DNA of 64,000 nucleotides from Leptolyngbyaceae cyanobacterium JSC-12. GTDB taxonomy: Bacteria > Cyanobacteriota > Cyanobacteriia > Leptolyngbyales > Leptolyngbyaceae. This document shows, in pieces, positions 54,544 to 63,970 of this stretch. The notes beneath the pieces are model-generated. The model was not told the origin of the DNA, made no database searches, and saw only the letters and a list, made by a program, of their open reading frames with translations. Position 1 is the first letter of the stretch. Each line of letters opens with the position of its first letter. The translations under genes and the position numbers were made by a program. The DNA lies in contig CM001633.1 in assembly GCA_000309945.1 (NCBI GenBank), positions 4,877,793 to 4,941,792 on the forward strand. The letters are read 5' to 3'.

Positions 54544-55638
54544 ATGACTTTTTCTGAACACCATCAATCTTCGAAACAGGAACGTTGCCTGATTGTGACA
54601 GGTGGGGCTGGCTTCATTGGTGCCAACTTTGTTCACTACTGGTGTGCAAAATATCCCAATGATCGGGTTATCGTCCTTGATGCTCTAACCTACGCAGGGA
54701 ATCGTCAAACTCTGGTTGCATTGGATGCTCATCCAAATTTTCGGTTTGTTAAAGGAGATATTTGCGATCGCTCCCTCGTAGATTCTCTTGTTCAAGAAGA
54801 ACAGGTGGATACGATTGTTCACTTTGCGGCGGAATCTCATGTTGATCGCTCCATTCTGGGGCCTGGTGCGTTCGTACAAACCAATGTGGTAGGAACCTTC
54901 ACGCTGCTAGAATCCTTCCGGCAGCATTGGCTCACCAGCGATCGTCCCAGTCATTATCGCTTCCACCATGTGTCTACTGATGAAGTGTATGGCAGCTTAG
55001 GCCCGGATGATCCTGCATTCTCAGAAACCACTCCATATGCGCCCAATAGCCCATATTCAGCCTCTAAAGCAGGGAGTGATCATTTAGTTCGGGCTTATCA
55101 CCACACTTATGGGCTGCCCACTACAATGACCAACTGTTCCAACAACTATGGTCCCTATCATTTCCCAGAAAAGCTGATTCCCCTCATGTGTATTAACATC
55201 TTGCTAGGGAAACCACTGCCTGTCTACGGGGATGGACTAAATATTCGCGACTGGCTGTACGTGAAAGATCATTGCAGCGCGATTGATGCTGTGCTGGAAC
55301 GAGGTGTCGTTGGTGAAACCTACAACGTCGGTGGCAACAACGAAGTCAAGAACATTGATCTTGTGCATATGTTGTGCGAACTCATGAATGAACTGGCACC
55401 TAAACTTCCTGTGCGACCTGCTCAAGAATTGATTACGTTTGTGAAAGACCGTCCGGGGCACGATCGCCGGTATGCAATTAATTCCACCAAGCTACAAACA
55501 GAACTTGGTTGGACTCCGTCTGTCACTGTACAGGAAGGATTGCGCCAAACTGTGGAATGGTACTTGGAGAACGAAGGCTGGTGGCGTCCGCTGTTATCAG
55601 AAGAATACCAGGCTTATTACAGCAAAGTTTATGCATAA
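54544..55638 (+). CDS. rfbB: dTDP-glucose 4,6-dehydratase
   Basis: A 364-residue extended SDR enzyme. It has the NAD-binding TGGAGFIGANFVHYW motif, the catalytic TDE triad region HVSTDEVYGSLG, YSASKAGSDHLVRAYHHTYG (catalytic Tyr and Lys), and TNCSNNYGPYHFPEKLIPLM. It turns dTDP-glucose into dTDP-4-keto-6-deoxyglucose. Its TAA overlaps the ATG of the next gene by one base (TAATG), so the two are coupled. Confidence 0.96.
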   Translation: MTFSEHHQSSKQERCLIVTGGAGFIGANFVHYWCAKYPNDRVIVLDALTYAGNRQTLVALDAHPNFRFVKGDICDRSLVDSLVQEEQVDTIVHFAAESHVDRSILGPGAFVQTNVVGTFTLLESFRQHWLTSDRPSHYRFHHVSTDEVYGSLGPDDPAFSETTPYAPNSPYSASKAGSDHLVRAYHHTYGLPTTMTNCSNNYGPYHFPEKLIPLMCINILLGKPLPVYGDGLNIRDWLYVKDHCSAIDAVLERGVVGETYNVGGNNEVKNIDLVHMLCELMNELAPKLPVRPAQELITFVKDRPGHDRRYAINSTKLQTELGWTPSVTVQEGLRQTVEWYLENEGWWRPLLSEEYQAYYSKVYA

Positions 55639-56693
55639 TGAGTACTGACTTGACATTGGCTCCACTTCCTTATCCCGTTTACTTTGTTCGCAATGATCCT
55701 GCCCTGTGCGAAGCTTTAGCTGATGTTTCTACAATGCCGCCATTTGAGCAATTCTACCGGCCTGAATGGGGAGGAAGTAGTTCATGGATTGTGCAAACCT
55801 ATCTCCAGTTAAAGTGCCGGGGATTGGATGTGTATTTGGTGTCGCATTTTGTTCCCGGTGCCATTTGTGTCGTGTCTCGTGAAGAATTGATGAAGCGGCA
55901 ACTACTACGGTGTTGTTTGCCCTTCAACTGCTATTTGGTTGTTTGTCAGCAGGATCGCCCTCGTCCTTTCATCTGTGAACAGCGAATTGTGCAGAACCGG
56001 GCGAACATTTTGAGCGAGCACGATCATTACATGCCGCACTGGTGTCAACCAGACTTGAAAGCCCGCAACCCAGAACGAGGCGATCGCGTAGAGAATGTGG
56101 TCTTTAAGGGACGTTGGTATTACCTGCCAGAATCTTACAAAAGCGACCACTTTATTTCCCAATTGAATACTTTAGGGTTCAAATTCTCGACCGATGCCGA
56201 TCATCATGTGAATTTGCGCGATTGGACAGATTATTCTGAGGCTGATGTGCTTCTGGCAGTCCGCGATCGCTCCAGTTTGTATTTAGACTCGAAACCACCT
56301 ACCAAGTTAATTAATGCGTGGCTGGCTGGCTGTCCGGCTCTATTGGGTCCAGAGCCTGCCTATCGGGAACTGCGCCAATCAGAATTAGACTATATCGAAG
56401 TCACGAGTCCGGAGGACGTCCTGCATGCGTTGCAGCGGCTACGAACTGAGCCTGGGTTGTATCAGGCGATGGTTGCAAATGGCTGGCAACGAGCCAAAGC
56501 TTTTACACCAAGCATGATTGCTACTCTTTGGCGCGATCTATTAGCTGGCGCGATCGCAACTGGGTATAAGCAATGGCAACATCAACCATTCATCTGGCAG
56601 GTTGTAGGGCGTCCGCTTCAGTTTGGCTATCGCTTAATCAAGCAAGAAAGAGAGCGTCGCCATTTCAACCTGTTAACAGGACGCAAACGCTAA
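55638..56693 (+). CDS. Probable glycosyltransferase (unclassified, GT-B-like C-terminus)
   Basis: A 351-residue protein starting MSTDLTLAPLPYPVYFVRND, whose ATG shares its A with the rfbB stop codon. The middle has AICVVSREELMKRQLLRCC and a GGDRVENVVFKGRWYYLPES-like motif; the C-terminal half has KLINAWLAGCPALLGPEPAY and SPEDVLHALQRLRTEP, resembling the donor-binding part of GT-B enzymes. No exact family was recognised. Coupling to rfbB and its neighbours suggest polysaccharide assembly. Confidence 0.75.
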   Translation: MSTDLTLAPLPYPVYFVRNDPALCEALADVSTMPPFEQFYRPEWGGSSSWIVQTYLQLKCRGLDVYLVSHFVPGAICVVSREELMKRQLLRCCLPFNCYLVVCQQDRPRPFICEQRIVQNRANILSEHDHYMPHWCQPDLKARNPERGDRVENVVFKGRWYYLPESYKSDHFISQLNTLGFKFSTDADHHVNLRDWTDYSEADVLLAVRDRSSLYLDSKPPTKLINAWLAGCPALLGPEPAYRELRQSELDYIEVTSPEDVLHALQRLRTEPGLYQAMVANGWQRAKAFTPSMIATLWRDLLAGAIATGYKQWQHQPFIWQVVGRPLQFGYRLIKQERERRHFNLLTGRKR

Positions 56694-56955
56694 CCTGAAA
56701 GCCATTGACTAGTAAATCTACGGAATTGATAGGTAGAAAGCTGAATCAAAGATAGATGACAAAGTGCTTTTACTGAGGTAGCGTTTACACCAAATTATTT
56801 ACGATAAAGGACAACTAGCACCGTGTGAGGTGTTTTAACGCACCGTTTGTCAAGCGATCGTCGCTTCCCATGCCTTGCTTCTCACTTATTAGGCAAGTAT
56901 TCTGTTCGGTTAAGACGTACATTCTTTTTTCATTACAGTTGAGCTACCAGTGTCC

Positions 56956-58080
56956 ATGAATCAAACACTCTCCTGGGGACTCATTGTTGCGACCTACCAA
57001 CGTGAGCAAATCTTACCTCAGTGCTTAAAGCTGGCGGTTGAACAAACTCGTAAGCCCATTGAGATTATTGTGGTTGATGCCAGTGACAACTGGGAAAGCA
57101 CACGAGAGAAGATCATGGCAGAGATTGCCATTGCTGCGCCTGAGATTCGCTGGGTCTACACAGCGGCTAAGCAACGGGGCTTACCCCTCCAGCGCAATCA
57201 AGGCTTGGATTTAGCAACGGCAGATATTTTGTTTTTCCTCGATGATGACTCGTTGATGTATCCCGATTGTGCTGAGGAAATTCTGAAAGTATATGAAGCA
57301 GATACCAATCGGATTGTGGCGGGTGTTCAGGCAGCGTTAGTGGATGAGATGCCAACTGATGTGGTGGTTGAAGACGAGCAAAAACCTGTTGGTTGGAAGA
57401 TCGAACAGTGGATTCCAGGCATTGTTAAGCTACAGCGTTTTATCTGGAAGCACATTTTCTTGATGAACAATGAAGTGTTGTGTGTTCCCTATTATGGTGA
57501 CTTTCCAAGCTACGAAGTGCCCCAGCCATTTCGTGATCTCAATGCTTACTTCATGCGGATCTTCCACGGCTGTCGGATGACGTTTCGGCGAGAGATGATT
57601 GCCAAAGAACGATTTGAACCTTTGCTGTTGTACTACGCGCTCAACGAAGATATGGATGCTAGCTACCGCGTTTCCAGGCATGGACTGTTGCTAGAAGCTG
57701 GAAATGCCAGGCTCCACCATTATCAGAGCAATAGTGGTCGATTGTCTCGATTTGTCGTAACATCGCTTTCTGCGCTTAATCAAGCTGTGTGTATCCGGCG
57801 ATACTCTAATGATCTGAAGCGTGATTGCGTTCGGTTTTATATTTTGACAAGCCGCCGCGTAGTAGCTGAATTTTTCAAAGATGTCTTAAGTCGCCGTTGG
57901 ACCTTTCCCCAACTACGTGGCATTATGGCTGCATTTCGTTATGCGCCTGCCATTTTTACATTGCCAGAAGATGAATTAGTTGACTGGTATCCACGATTGC
58001 AACAGGAATTTGTGACTCAGGGAAAACCGCCATCTCTGGATAAAAACTGGTCGATTCAAACGGCGACTGCCCGCAGTTAA
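56956..58080 (+). CDS. Family 2 glycosyltransferase
   Basis: A 374-residue GT-A enzyme: SWGLIVATYQREQILPQCLK, then EIIVVDASDNWES, RGLPLQRNQGLDLATADILF with the acidic FLDDDS, and a C-terminal acceptor region (LNEDMDASYRVSRHGLLLE). ATG 56956 is chosen; GTG 56950 is also possible. It is the last polysaccharide gene of the region. Confidence 0.9.
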   Translation: MNQTLSWGLIVATYQREQILPQCLKLAVEQTRKPIEIIVVDASDNWESTREKIMAEIAIAAPEIRWVYTAAKQRGLPLQRNQGLDLATADILFFLDDDSLMYPDCAEEILKVYEADTNRIVAGVQAALVDEMPTDVVVEDEQKPVGWKIEQWIPGIVKLQRFIWKHIFLMNNEVLCVPYYGDFPSYEVPQPFRDLNAYFMRIFHGCRMTFRREMIAKERFEPLLLYYALNEDMDASYRVSRHGLLLEAGNARLHHYQSNSGRLSRFVVTSLSALNQAVCIRRYSNDLKRDCVRFYILTSRRVVAEFFKDVLSRRWTFPQLRGIMAAFRYAPAIFTLPEDELVDWYPRLQQEFVTQGKPPSLDKNWSIQTATARS

Positions 58081-58097
58081 CAGGCGGTTGAATGATT

Positions 58098-58481
58098 TTA
58101 GTCCTGAATATATTCCTGATTGTTGAGTAGGGCTGCTTCTGCGCGTTGAAACTCGCGACCCAGATAAGATGCATGATCCAGGCGTGTGACTGGGCAAGGG
58201 CGGGTTTGTTCAAACAGTTGCACGCAAATTTCTTTCGCAGTTCTACCGCTAAAGACACGAGTTGGAACTCGTTCAACTTTGGTGTCGCACGGAATTGGCT
58301 TACCTGTTTCGGGATCACAGGCTAGCCCGCGCTCATCAATAACATTAGTGAAATGGTTTGCCCGAATAAGGTGTTCGTTGCGATCAACGTAGATAATAAA
58401 GTAACCGCCTGGATCTAGGTCAATATGCCGCTTAGAGAGTTCTTGGTCGAGATCGATCGCTTGGGTCATGATCTGATTCAT
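58098..58481 (-). CDS. DUF4346 family protein
   Basis: A 127-residue product (start at ATG 58481 is a guess; 58526 and 58469 are alternatives). Key text: RHIDLDPGGYFIIYVDRNEH, then HFTNVIDERGLACDPETGKP, VFSGRTAKEICVQLFEQ and RPCPVTRLDHASYLGREFQ, the pattern of DUF4346 (related to part of tetrahydromethanopterin methyltransferase). Function in cyanobacteria is unknown. The stop is 17 bp from the convergent GT gene. Confidence 0.75.
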   Translation of the reverse strand: MNQIMTQAIDLDQELSKRHIDLDPGGYFIIYVDRNEHLIRANHFTNVIDERGLACDPETGKPIPCDTKVERVPTRVFSGRTAKEICVQLFEQTRPCPVTRLDHASYLGREFQRAEAALLNNQEYIQD

Positions 58482-58708
58482 ATCACGCGCTGATTTTGAA
58501 CATGAATTAGGTATTGTCCTTCCCATCTTAGACGTTTATGATCAAAGGCTGACGGTTTACAATTTCGTAATCTTTAGCAGGCTTCACCTGTCTTTTATTA
58601 TTTTCTTCCTGATTTTCATCGTTCGTTGAATGCAATTTGGCTGCTATCGAGTCATGCTTGGGGAAGACAGGTTTAGCTCCCGTAAATATTTTGAAGGAAG
58701 GCTAATTC

Positions 58709-59260
58709 ATGATTGACTCCTTCATTCCATCTGATCTTGCCGTTGCCCCAAATCCACCTGGATTGGCATCGAGCTTAAAACTAGTCACTGTTCCAGTGGA
58801 TGCGTATAATTTTTTTGAGTTTTGGATGCCGTCTGAGGACGCAAGCCTGATTGCTGAAGAGGCAATGTTACTCAAGGATGATCGCTTGCGGCTGGAAGAG
58901 ATTTGTGGCAAGTTGATGTGGTTATTGGGGGCTGATTTACTCTCTGGGGATAAGATTTGTACTCAAGAGCCACTGTATGACTGGCAGAGTTTGGTGCGGC
59001 TTATTCACCAATCAGGTCGGCATTTTGATGCGATTACAATTCATTACTCGCCTCAAACAATCCATCCGTCTGATACTGAGGGCGATCGCCCCCGCGCCTG
59101 GACCATAGCTCCCTCAACTTGGTCTATTTCGTTTTTAGAATTTAATCCCGTTGAGCGGGGTTATCAGGTAAACCCTTTACCATTAAGTTTGGCAATTACC
59201 TACGGACGACCCATTACCAGAATACTGGAAACGGCAGGAGTTGGAATGCGGTATACCTGA
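58709..59260 (+). CDS. Hypothetical protein (183 aa)
   Basis: A soluble 183-residue protein with ribosome site GAAGGAAGG 10 nt before ATG 58709. It has FFEFWMPSEDASLIAEEAML and LSGDKICTQEPLYDWQSLVR, and a C-terminal beta-rich part with SISFLEFNPVERGYQVN. No family recognised. It precedes the nucleoside hydrolase gene by 23 bp, suggesting an operon, but a functional link is unproven. Confidence 0.7.
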   Translation: MIDSFIPSDLAVAPNPPGLASSLKLVTVPVDAYNFFEFWMPSEDASLIAEEAMLLKDDRLRLEEICGKLMWLLGADLLSGDKICTQEPLYDWQSLVRLIHQSGRHFDAITIHYSPQTIHPSDTEGDRPRAWTIAPSTWSISFLEFNPVERGYQVNPLPLSLAITYGRPITRILETAGVGMRYT

Positions 59261-59283
59261 AGGGATTGTATTGTGTATAAGTC

Positions 59284-60222
59284 ATGGCGGCTAAACCAAT
59301 CATTGTGGATTGTGATCCGGGGGCAGATGATGCGATCGCTTTGTTTCTGGCGCTAGCTTTTCCAGACCAATTAAATCTGATAGGGATTACGACTGTTGCA
59401 GGAAATGTTCCCCTACTATTGACTCAAACTAATGCTCGGAAGCTCTGTGACTTAACGGGTCGGGGAAACATTCCTGTATTTGCTGGCTGTCCCCGTCCTC
59501 TCCTGCGTCCCTTGATTACGGCGGAAGAGGTGCATGGCAAAACAGGGCTGGATGGTATTAACTTGCCATCGCCCACAGTGCCTCTGCAAACTGAGCATGC
59601 TGTTGAATTTTTAATTCGCTGTCTATCAAGTGCGCCCAAACCTGTAACGCTGGCGACCCTAGGACCTCTAACTAATCTAGCGGTTGCCTTGATTCAGCAA
59701 CCTGCGATCGCTGACAGAATTCAAGAAGTGGTAATCATGGGTGGAGCAGTGACGCACGGAAACATTACGCCCTCAGCAGAATTTAATATCTATGTCGATC
59801 CTCATGCAGCTCAGGTGGTGTTGAGATCTGGCTTACCACTAACATTGATTCCCCTCGATGTAACCCATCAGGTGATTGCCACTCCAGAGCGGATGCAAGC
59901 AATAACCGCGGTTAACAACTCGGTGAGTGGTGCGGCTGTTGGATTACTCAAACACTATGGGGAGTACGACATGAAGCGCTATGGTACTCCAGGTGCGTTT
60001 TTGCACGATCCCTGTGTGATTGCGTACCTGCTCAAACCAGAATTATTTACAATTCGCCCTTGCTACGTAGAAGTTGAGCTTATTAGTGATTTAACGCTGG
60101 GGCGAACCGTGGTTGATCTCTGGCAGTCTACTTCCCATTCGCCCAATGTCAGACTTGTAGAGACGGTTGATGCTGAAGCCTTCTTCCAGTTGCTTATTCA
60201 GGCTTTAGCAGCCTACGGATAG
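59284..60222 (+). CDS. Nucleoside hydrolase (inosine-uridine type)
   Basis: A 312-residue protein with the defining Asp cluster VDCDPGADDAIALFLAL near the N-terminus (Ca2+ binding), then GITTVAGNV, TLATLGPLTNLAVAL, EVVIMGGAVTHGNITPSAEFN and HDPCVIAYLL. It hydrolyses the N-glycosidic bond of nucleosides to ribose and base in nucleoside salvage. Length is normal. It overlaps the 3' end of the next convergent gene by 29 bp. Confidence 0.93.
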   Translation: MAAKPIIVDCDPGADDAIALFLALAFPDQLNLIGITTVAGNVPLLLTQTNARKLCDLTGRGNIPVFAGCPRPLLRPLITAEEVHGKTGLDGINLPSPTVPLQTEHAVEFLIRCLSSAPKPVTLATLGPLTNLAVALIQQPAIADRIQEVVIMGGAVTHGNITPSAEFNIYVDPHAAQVVLRSGLPLTLIPLDVTHQVIATPERMQAITAVNNSVSGAAVGLLKHYGEYDMKRYGTPGAFLHDPCVIAYLLKPELFTIRPCYVEVELISDLTLGRTVVDLWQSTSHSPNVRLVETVDAEAFFQLLIQALAAYG

Positions 60223-60883
60223 CTGTCTCAGTGTCAGTCCGGTTGTTAACTAGATGCACCATTTGGCGGTATCGCCACTGGAGTAACAGTGCCACAGTAA
60301 TTTGCTTAAATGCCCAGTACAAGCCGGTGAGTACACTGAAGCTGAGAGTGATGATCAGTAGCGATCGCCCATCAGTCAAGTCTTTAGCCAGTTCAACCAG
60401 AACCGATACAGGGTGAGCAACAAGATCCCAACTGTTGAATCGCCCAAACCGTCCCAAGTAAACACCAACAGCACTTAACCCATGCAGCACTAGCTCAACA
60501 GGCAGCACAAATTGCTTCAAGCCCTGACGATTCAGATAATGCTCCAAATTAATTAATGACACAACATAAGCTTCAAACCCAAACAGCAAAAACAATGTAA
60601 ATTTGGGGAGAACCACCAGCGTGTTTACCAGGAGAACGTCTGTACGTTTAATTTCTTCAACTAGATGAATTAAATCAGTTAGGACATAAGGGGCATTGGG
60701 CAAAAAGGCAATGAATACCGCTATCCCCATCCACCAGGCAATAGATCGATACAACGCCACCCGAAATAGCCAAATACTCAGAACCCACGGGATTAGGGCT
60801 AAAAATAAATTCCATGCCATCCAACGGTAAGCAAACGGCAACACCTGCCAAATTGTCATCCATGTCATGCTTTCAGCGCTCAT
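60194..60883 (-). CDS. DUF1361 family membrane protein
   Basis: A 229-residue multi-pass membrane protein with six or so helices (for example WNLFLALIPWVLSIWLF; GIAVFIAFLPNAPYVLTDLI; NTLVVLPKFTLFLLFGFEAY). The motifs LPNAPYVLTDLIHL and YLGRFGRFNSWD are diagnostic of DUF1361, whose function is unknown. Its 3' end overlaps the nucleoside hydrolase gene by 29 bp on the opposite strand. No ribosome site decides the start. Confidence 0.85.
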   Translation of the reverse strand: MSAESMTWMTIWQVLPFAYRWMAWNLFLALIPWVLSIWLFRVALYRSIAWWMGIAVFIAFLPNAPYVLTDLIHLVEEIKRTDVLLVNTLVVLPKFTLFLLFGFEAYVVSLINLEHYLNRQGLKQFVLPVELVLHGLSAVGVYLGRFGRFNSWDLVAHPVSVLVELAKDLTDGRSLLIITLSFSVLTGLYWAFKQITVALLLQWRYRQMVHLVNNRTDTETAIRRLLKPE

Positions 60884-61081
60884 GCAAATCAGTCATCACC
60901 GAATGAAACCCCTCTGGTTTTAGCAAATTTAATAGCGAGATGTGAATTTTACTAAGCACCAGAGTTTAAGCTATGAATCGTACTGCTTATGTATTCGCTC
61001 AGCAAATGGTTGTAGAGTGTTTCACAATAGTAAACAAGTCACGGACGAACAACCCGCTATCACTTTTTAGAGTTCCCCTTG

Positions 61082-63076
61082 ATGAGTAACTCCGCTTCCA
61101 TTCTGGAAGAACTGCTGAAAGCCTCACCCGGTCTGAGATCTCAGATTTACTTCAAGTCATCTCTGACAGCGCTTTCCCATGCAATGGAAGATCAGGTTTT
61201 GGCAGGGAGCGATCGCCCTTTGGTGATTGCGAATTTTCAGCGAGAACGTTTTTATCGGCAGGAAGCTAACCGCTATTTGCGAATTTCTGAGCGCACTGAT
61301 CAGGTATATGTCCTTGCAGCACCCGAAACCGACTTCAAAAATCAGTCTAATCATTATGAAACCGTTGCCTTTGAACCAACCGATGCCTTAGCACAAGAGT
61401 GGCACCTGGTGGTTTTAGGTCCAAATTACGCCTCCTGTCTTCTCTGTCGAGAACGGCAAGGAATGGGAGTTCCAGAAGTGTCTGTGCAACTGGGCCCTGA
61501 CCAGGCACGGCGATTTGAAGGAATCTGGACGTTTGATCGGCAAATAGTTTGTCAGGCTGCTACCCTTTTGCTTGATCGCATCTTGGAGTATCGCCCAGAA
61601 CTGGCGAAAAAAGTTGACCAGGCAAAGACAAGTCTGCTGAAACCGACCAACTCCCGCTTCAACAATGTAGATCCTGGTCCCTTTGCTGAACGATTGGTAA
61701 CTTATTTGCAGGCTGGACAATATAAACTACTGAAAGCTTACCGCTCTATCGCCAGCCAGGAGCAAAAAGAACGTCTGGTTAACTCTATTACGGCTGCCAT
61801 TCGGCGATCGCTCAATCCTGACGATATTCTCAGTGTTGCTGTTCGAGAGTTAGGGCAGACATTACGCGCCTGCCGCTGTTTAATTTATCGTTGCAAAGCT
61901 ACGGATACCGCTATCAAAATCCAGCATGAATACCTCAGCGGAGATGTGTTATCCCTGGTGGGGCAATCCTGGAATTTGGCAGACAATCCGCTGTTTCAAG
62001 CGGTAGTCAAGTATCAGGAACGAATGTATGTGCAAGATGCCCAGGAAGAACAATGGACGCTTGGTGATCAGGAGGTTGCAGGTGCTCCAATGCAGGCGCA
62101 TCAGTGGCAAATTGGCTCCTGGCTAATGGTTCCTGTAGTGCATCAAAATCGTCTGCTGGGTATGGTGGAAGTCCATCATTCTGGACTGCCCTATGATTGG
62201 AATAATGACAGTCTGGAGTTGATTGAAGCGATCGCCACTCAGATTGGGGTTGCCCTGATCCAGGCAGAAGCCTACGCTAACTTAGAAGATTTCAACCAGC
62301 AACTAGAAGCGCTTGATCGAACTCGCAGTAACCTGATTGCCATCACCGGGCACGAACTTCGCACGCCGCTGTCCACTATCCAGGTCTGTCTTGAGAGCCT
62401 TGCTAGCGAACCGGATATGCCCATCGAACTGCGACAAGTGATGTTGCAATCGGCGCTAACGGACGCAGAACGGATGCGGAAACTCATTCAAGACTTTCTC
62501 ACCCTGTCACAGTTAGAAAGTGGTCGGGTGGAATGGCATTTGGAACCGCTACCCGTTCAGGAATGTGTGGATTTAGCACTCAGTAGCCTGCGAACACGGC
62601 AAATGAATGACGCTTTGCCTGAAATTACGGCTCAAGTCTCGCCAGAACTACCATTGGTCAAAGCTGATGGGGAGTGGGTGGTAGAAGTCCTCTCAAAATT
62701 GCTGGATAACGCCTGCAAATTTACTGACCCTACGGGAAAGGTCATTATCCAGGCCCACCCTAATGGTGGGCAAATGGTCGAAGTAACGGTCGCGGATACG
62801 GGACGCGGCATTGAACCAAATCGCCTGGAAGCAGTGTTCGATCGCTTCTACCAGGAAGAGGGTGCCCTACGGCGATCGGCAGGTGGGACAGGTTTGGGAC
62901 TTGCCATTTGTCGTCAGATTGTCACAGGTTTAGGTGGACAAATTTGGGCAGAATCTGAAGGAAAAGACCGGGGTAGCAAATTCCACCTTACCTTGCCTGT
63001 TTTCCAGTCCGATGATGAAGAAAAGCCGCCCAAACCTAATCGAGAAAAAGGGCGCACCTCGAAGCCAAAACGATAA
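61082..63076 (+). CDS. Hybrid-type sensor histidine kinase with DICT and GAF domains
   Basis: A 664-residue kinase. Residues ~1-150 match the DICT sensory domain often found in cyanobacterial kinases (SHAMEDQVLAGSDRPLVIANF and LLCRERQ region). A GAF domain follows (residues ~230-400; VVHQNRLLGMVEVHHSGL, LIEAIATQIGVALIQAEAYA). The dimerisation helix has GHELRTPLSTIQVCLESL with phospho-acceptor His424. The ATPase domain has LLDNACKFTDPTGKVI (N box), VADTGRGIEPNRLEAV and GTGLGLAICRQI (G boxes). The start may be TTG 61079 or ATG 61082. No response regulator is adjacent. It probably senses a cofactor or light-linked signal. Confidence 0.9.
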   Translation: MSNSASILEELLKASPGLRSQIYFKSSLTALSHAMEDQVLAGSDRPLVIANFQRERFYRQEANRYLRISERTDQVYVLAAPETDFKNQSNHYETVAFEPTDALAQEWHLVVLGPNYASCLLCRERQGMGVPEVSVQLGPDQARRFEGIWTFDRQIVCQAATLLLDRILEYRPELAKKVDQAKTSLLKPTNSRFNNVDPGPFAERLVTYLQAGQYKLLKAYRSIASQEQKERLVNSITAAIRRSLNPDDILSVAVRELGQTLRACRCLIYRCKATDTAIKIQHEYLSGDVLSLVGQSWNLADNPLFQAVVKYQERMYVQDAQEEQWTLGDQEVAGAPMQAHQWQIGSWLMVPVVHQNRLLGMVEVHHSGLPYDWNNDSLELIEAIATQIGVALIQAEAYANLEDFNQQLEALDRTRSNLIAITGHELRTPLSTIQVCLESLASEPDMPIELRQVMLQSALTDAERMRKLIQDFLTLSQLESGRVEWHLEPLPVQECVDLALSSLRTRQMNDALPEITAQVSPELPLVKADGEWVVEVLSKLLDNACKFTDPTGKVIIQAHPNGGQMVEVTVADTGRGIEPNRLEAVFDRFYQEEGALRRSAGGTGLGLAICRQIVTGLGGQIWAESEGKDRGSKFHLTLPVFQSDDEEKPPKPNREKGRTSKPKR

Positions 63077-63151
63077 CCGAAAAGAAGGAAGAAACAGAGA
63101 GTCAAAAGTCAGAAGGATTTTGATTGTCGATTTCCTTAGGGCGAAACTAAA

Positions 63152-63166
63152 GAACTGTTACAGTTC
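63152..63166. promoter_or_regulatory. Palindrome upstream of psaD
   Basis: GAACTG-TTA-CAGTTC is a perfect 6-bp inverted repeat, 69-83 nt before the psaD ATG. It includes TGTTACA, a half-site of the HLR1/RpaB motif, which commonly controls psaD. The second half-site is not obvious. Confidence 0.4.
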
Positions 63167-63234
63167 CCAAAGAAGTCAGTAGTAGTGCACAGAGGGAGTG
63201 ATAGGATTCCGTAAAACCCTAAGAGAGAACTCCA

Positions 63235-63654
63235 ATGGCAGAAACTCTTACTGGACAACCCCCCATTTTCGGTGGTAGCACCGGTGGACTACTGACAAAA
63301 GCACTTGTTGAAGAAAAATACGCCATTACCTGGTCAAGCCCTAAGGAGCAGGTATTTGAAATGCCGACTGCTGGTGCTGCTGTGATGCGACAAGGTGACA
63401 ACCTGTTGTATCTGGCTCGCAAAGAGCAGTGTTTAGCTCTGGGGACCCAACTGAAGACCAAGTTTAAAATCGATTACAAGATTTACCGGGTCTTCCCCAA
63501 TGGAGACATTCAATATCTCCACCCAGCGGATGGTGTTTATCCTGAAAAGGTCAATCCTGGTCGTGTTGCGGTGAATAGTGTTCCTCGCAATATTGGCAAG
63601 AATCCTGACCCAGCGAAGCTCAAGTTTAGTGGTGTTGCCCCTTACAACGCCTAA
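63235..63654 (+). CDS. psaD: Photosystem I subunit II (PsaD)
   Basis: The 139-residue product matches PsaD along its whole length: [80 protein letters not shown] and [20 protein letters not shown]. PsaD forms the stromal docking site for ferredoxin on photosystem I. A strong terminator follows 24 bp after the stop. A palindrome with an RpaB-like half-site lies upstream. Confidence 0.98.
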   Translation: MAETLTGQPPIFGGSTGGLLTKALVEEKYAITWSSPKEQVFEMPTAGAAVMRQGDNLLYLARKEQCLALGTQLKTKFKIDYKIYRVFPNGDIQYLHPADGVYPEKVNPGRVAVNSVPRNIGKNPDPAKLKFSGVAPYNA

Positions 63655-63678
63655 CCTAAGAGCATCAATCTAATTTGA

Positions 63679-63717
63679 AAGCTCCAGGAAATTAATTCCT
63701 GGAGCTTAATTTTTTTT
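63679..63717 (+). terminator. Rho-independent terminator of psaD
   Basis: AAGCTCCAGGAA (63679-63690) and TTCCTGGAGCTT (63696-63707) form a perfect 12-bp stem with loop ATTAA, followed by AATTTTTTTT (63708-63717). Confidence 0.95.
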
Positions 63718-63778
63718 GGGTTGGGTAAGCTTCTGTTGTGTTTGATGCGGTAATGGCAATCAGCCTATCTTTCCCAAA

Positions 63779-63970
63779 CTAGGCTGTTTCTAGCCAGTCA
63801 AAAATTTTATCTAGTTGCTCAATGGACACTAGCCCATACTGCCAGAGCACCATGGGAAACAGATTGGGAGTGCGTTCTTCGTGGCGTAGGGCAATTTGAA
63901 TGGATTCAGTTGGAATCAACAACTCTTCTTGGAGGAAGCGGATGAGACGTGTGAAGAGGGCAGAGTTCAT
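63779..63970 (-). CDS. DUF2949 family small protein
   Basis: A 63-residue helical protein: RLIRFLQEELLIPTESIQIA, then LFPMVLWQYGLVSIEQLDKI. This pattern (LxxFLxEELxIP and LPxxLWQYGLVxLxQLDxIxDW) is the DUF2949 family of cyanobacteria, of unknown function. It is complete within the window. It faces psaD tail-to-tail across the psaD terminator. Confidence 0.8.
   Translation of the reverse strand: MNSALFTRLIRFLQEELLIPTESIQIALRHEERTPNLFPMVLWQYGLVSIEQLDKIFDWLETA

Noticed and set aside
44704-58080. Complete O-antigen or secondary-metabolite cluster
   Set aside because: No flippase (Wzx), polymerase (Wzy), ABC exporter, PKS or NRPS gene is present; only part of a polysaccharide pathway is visible.
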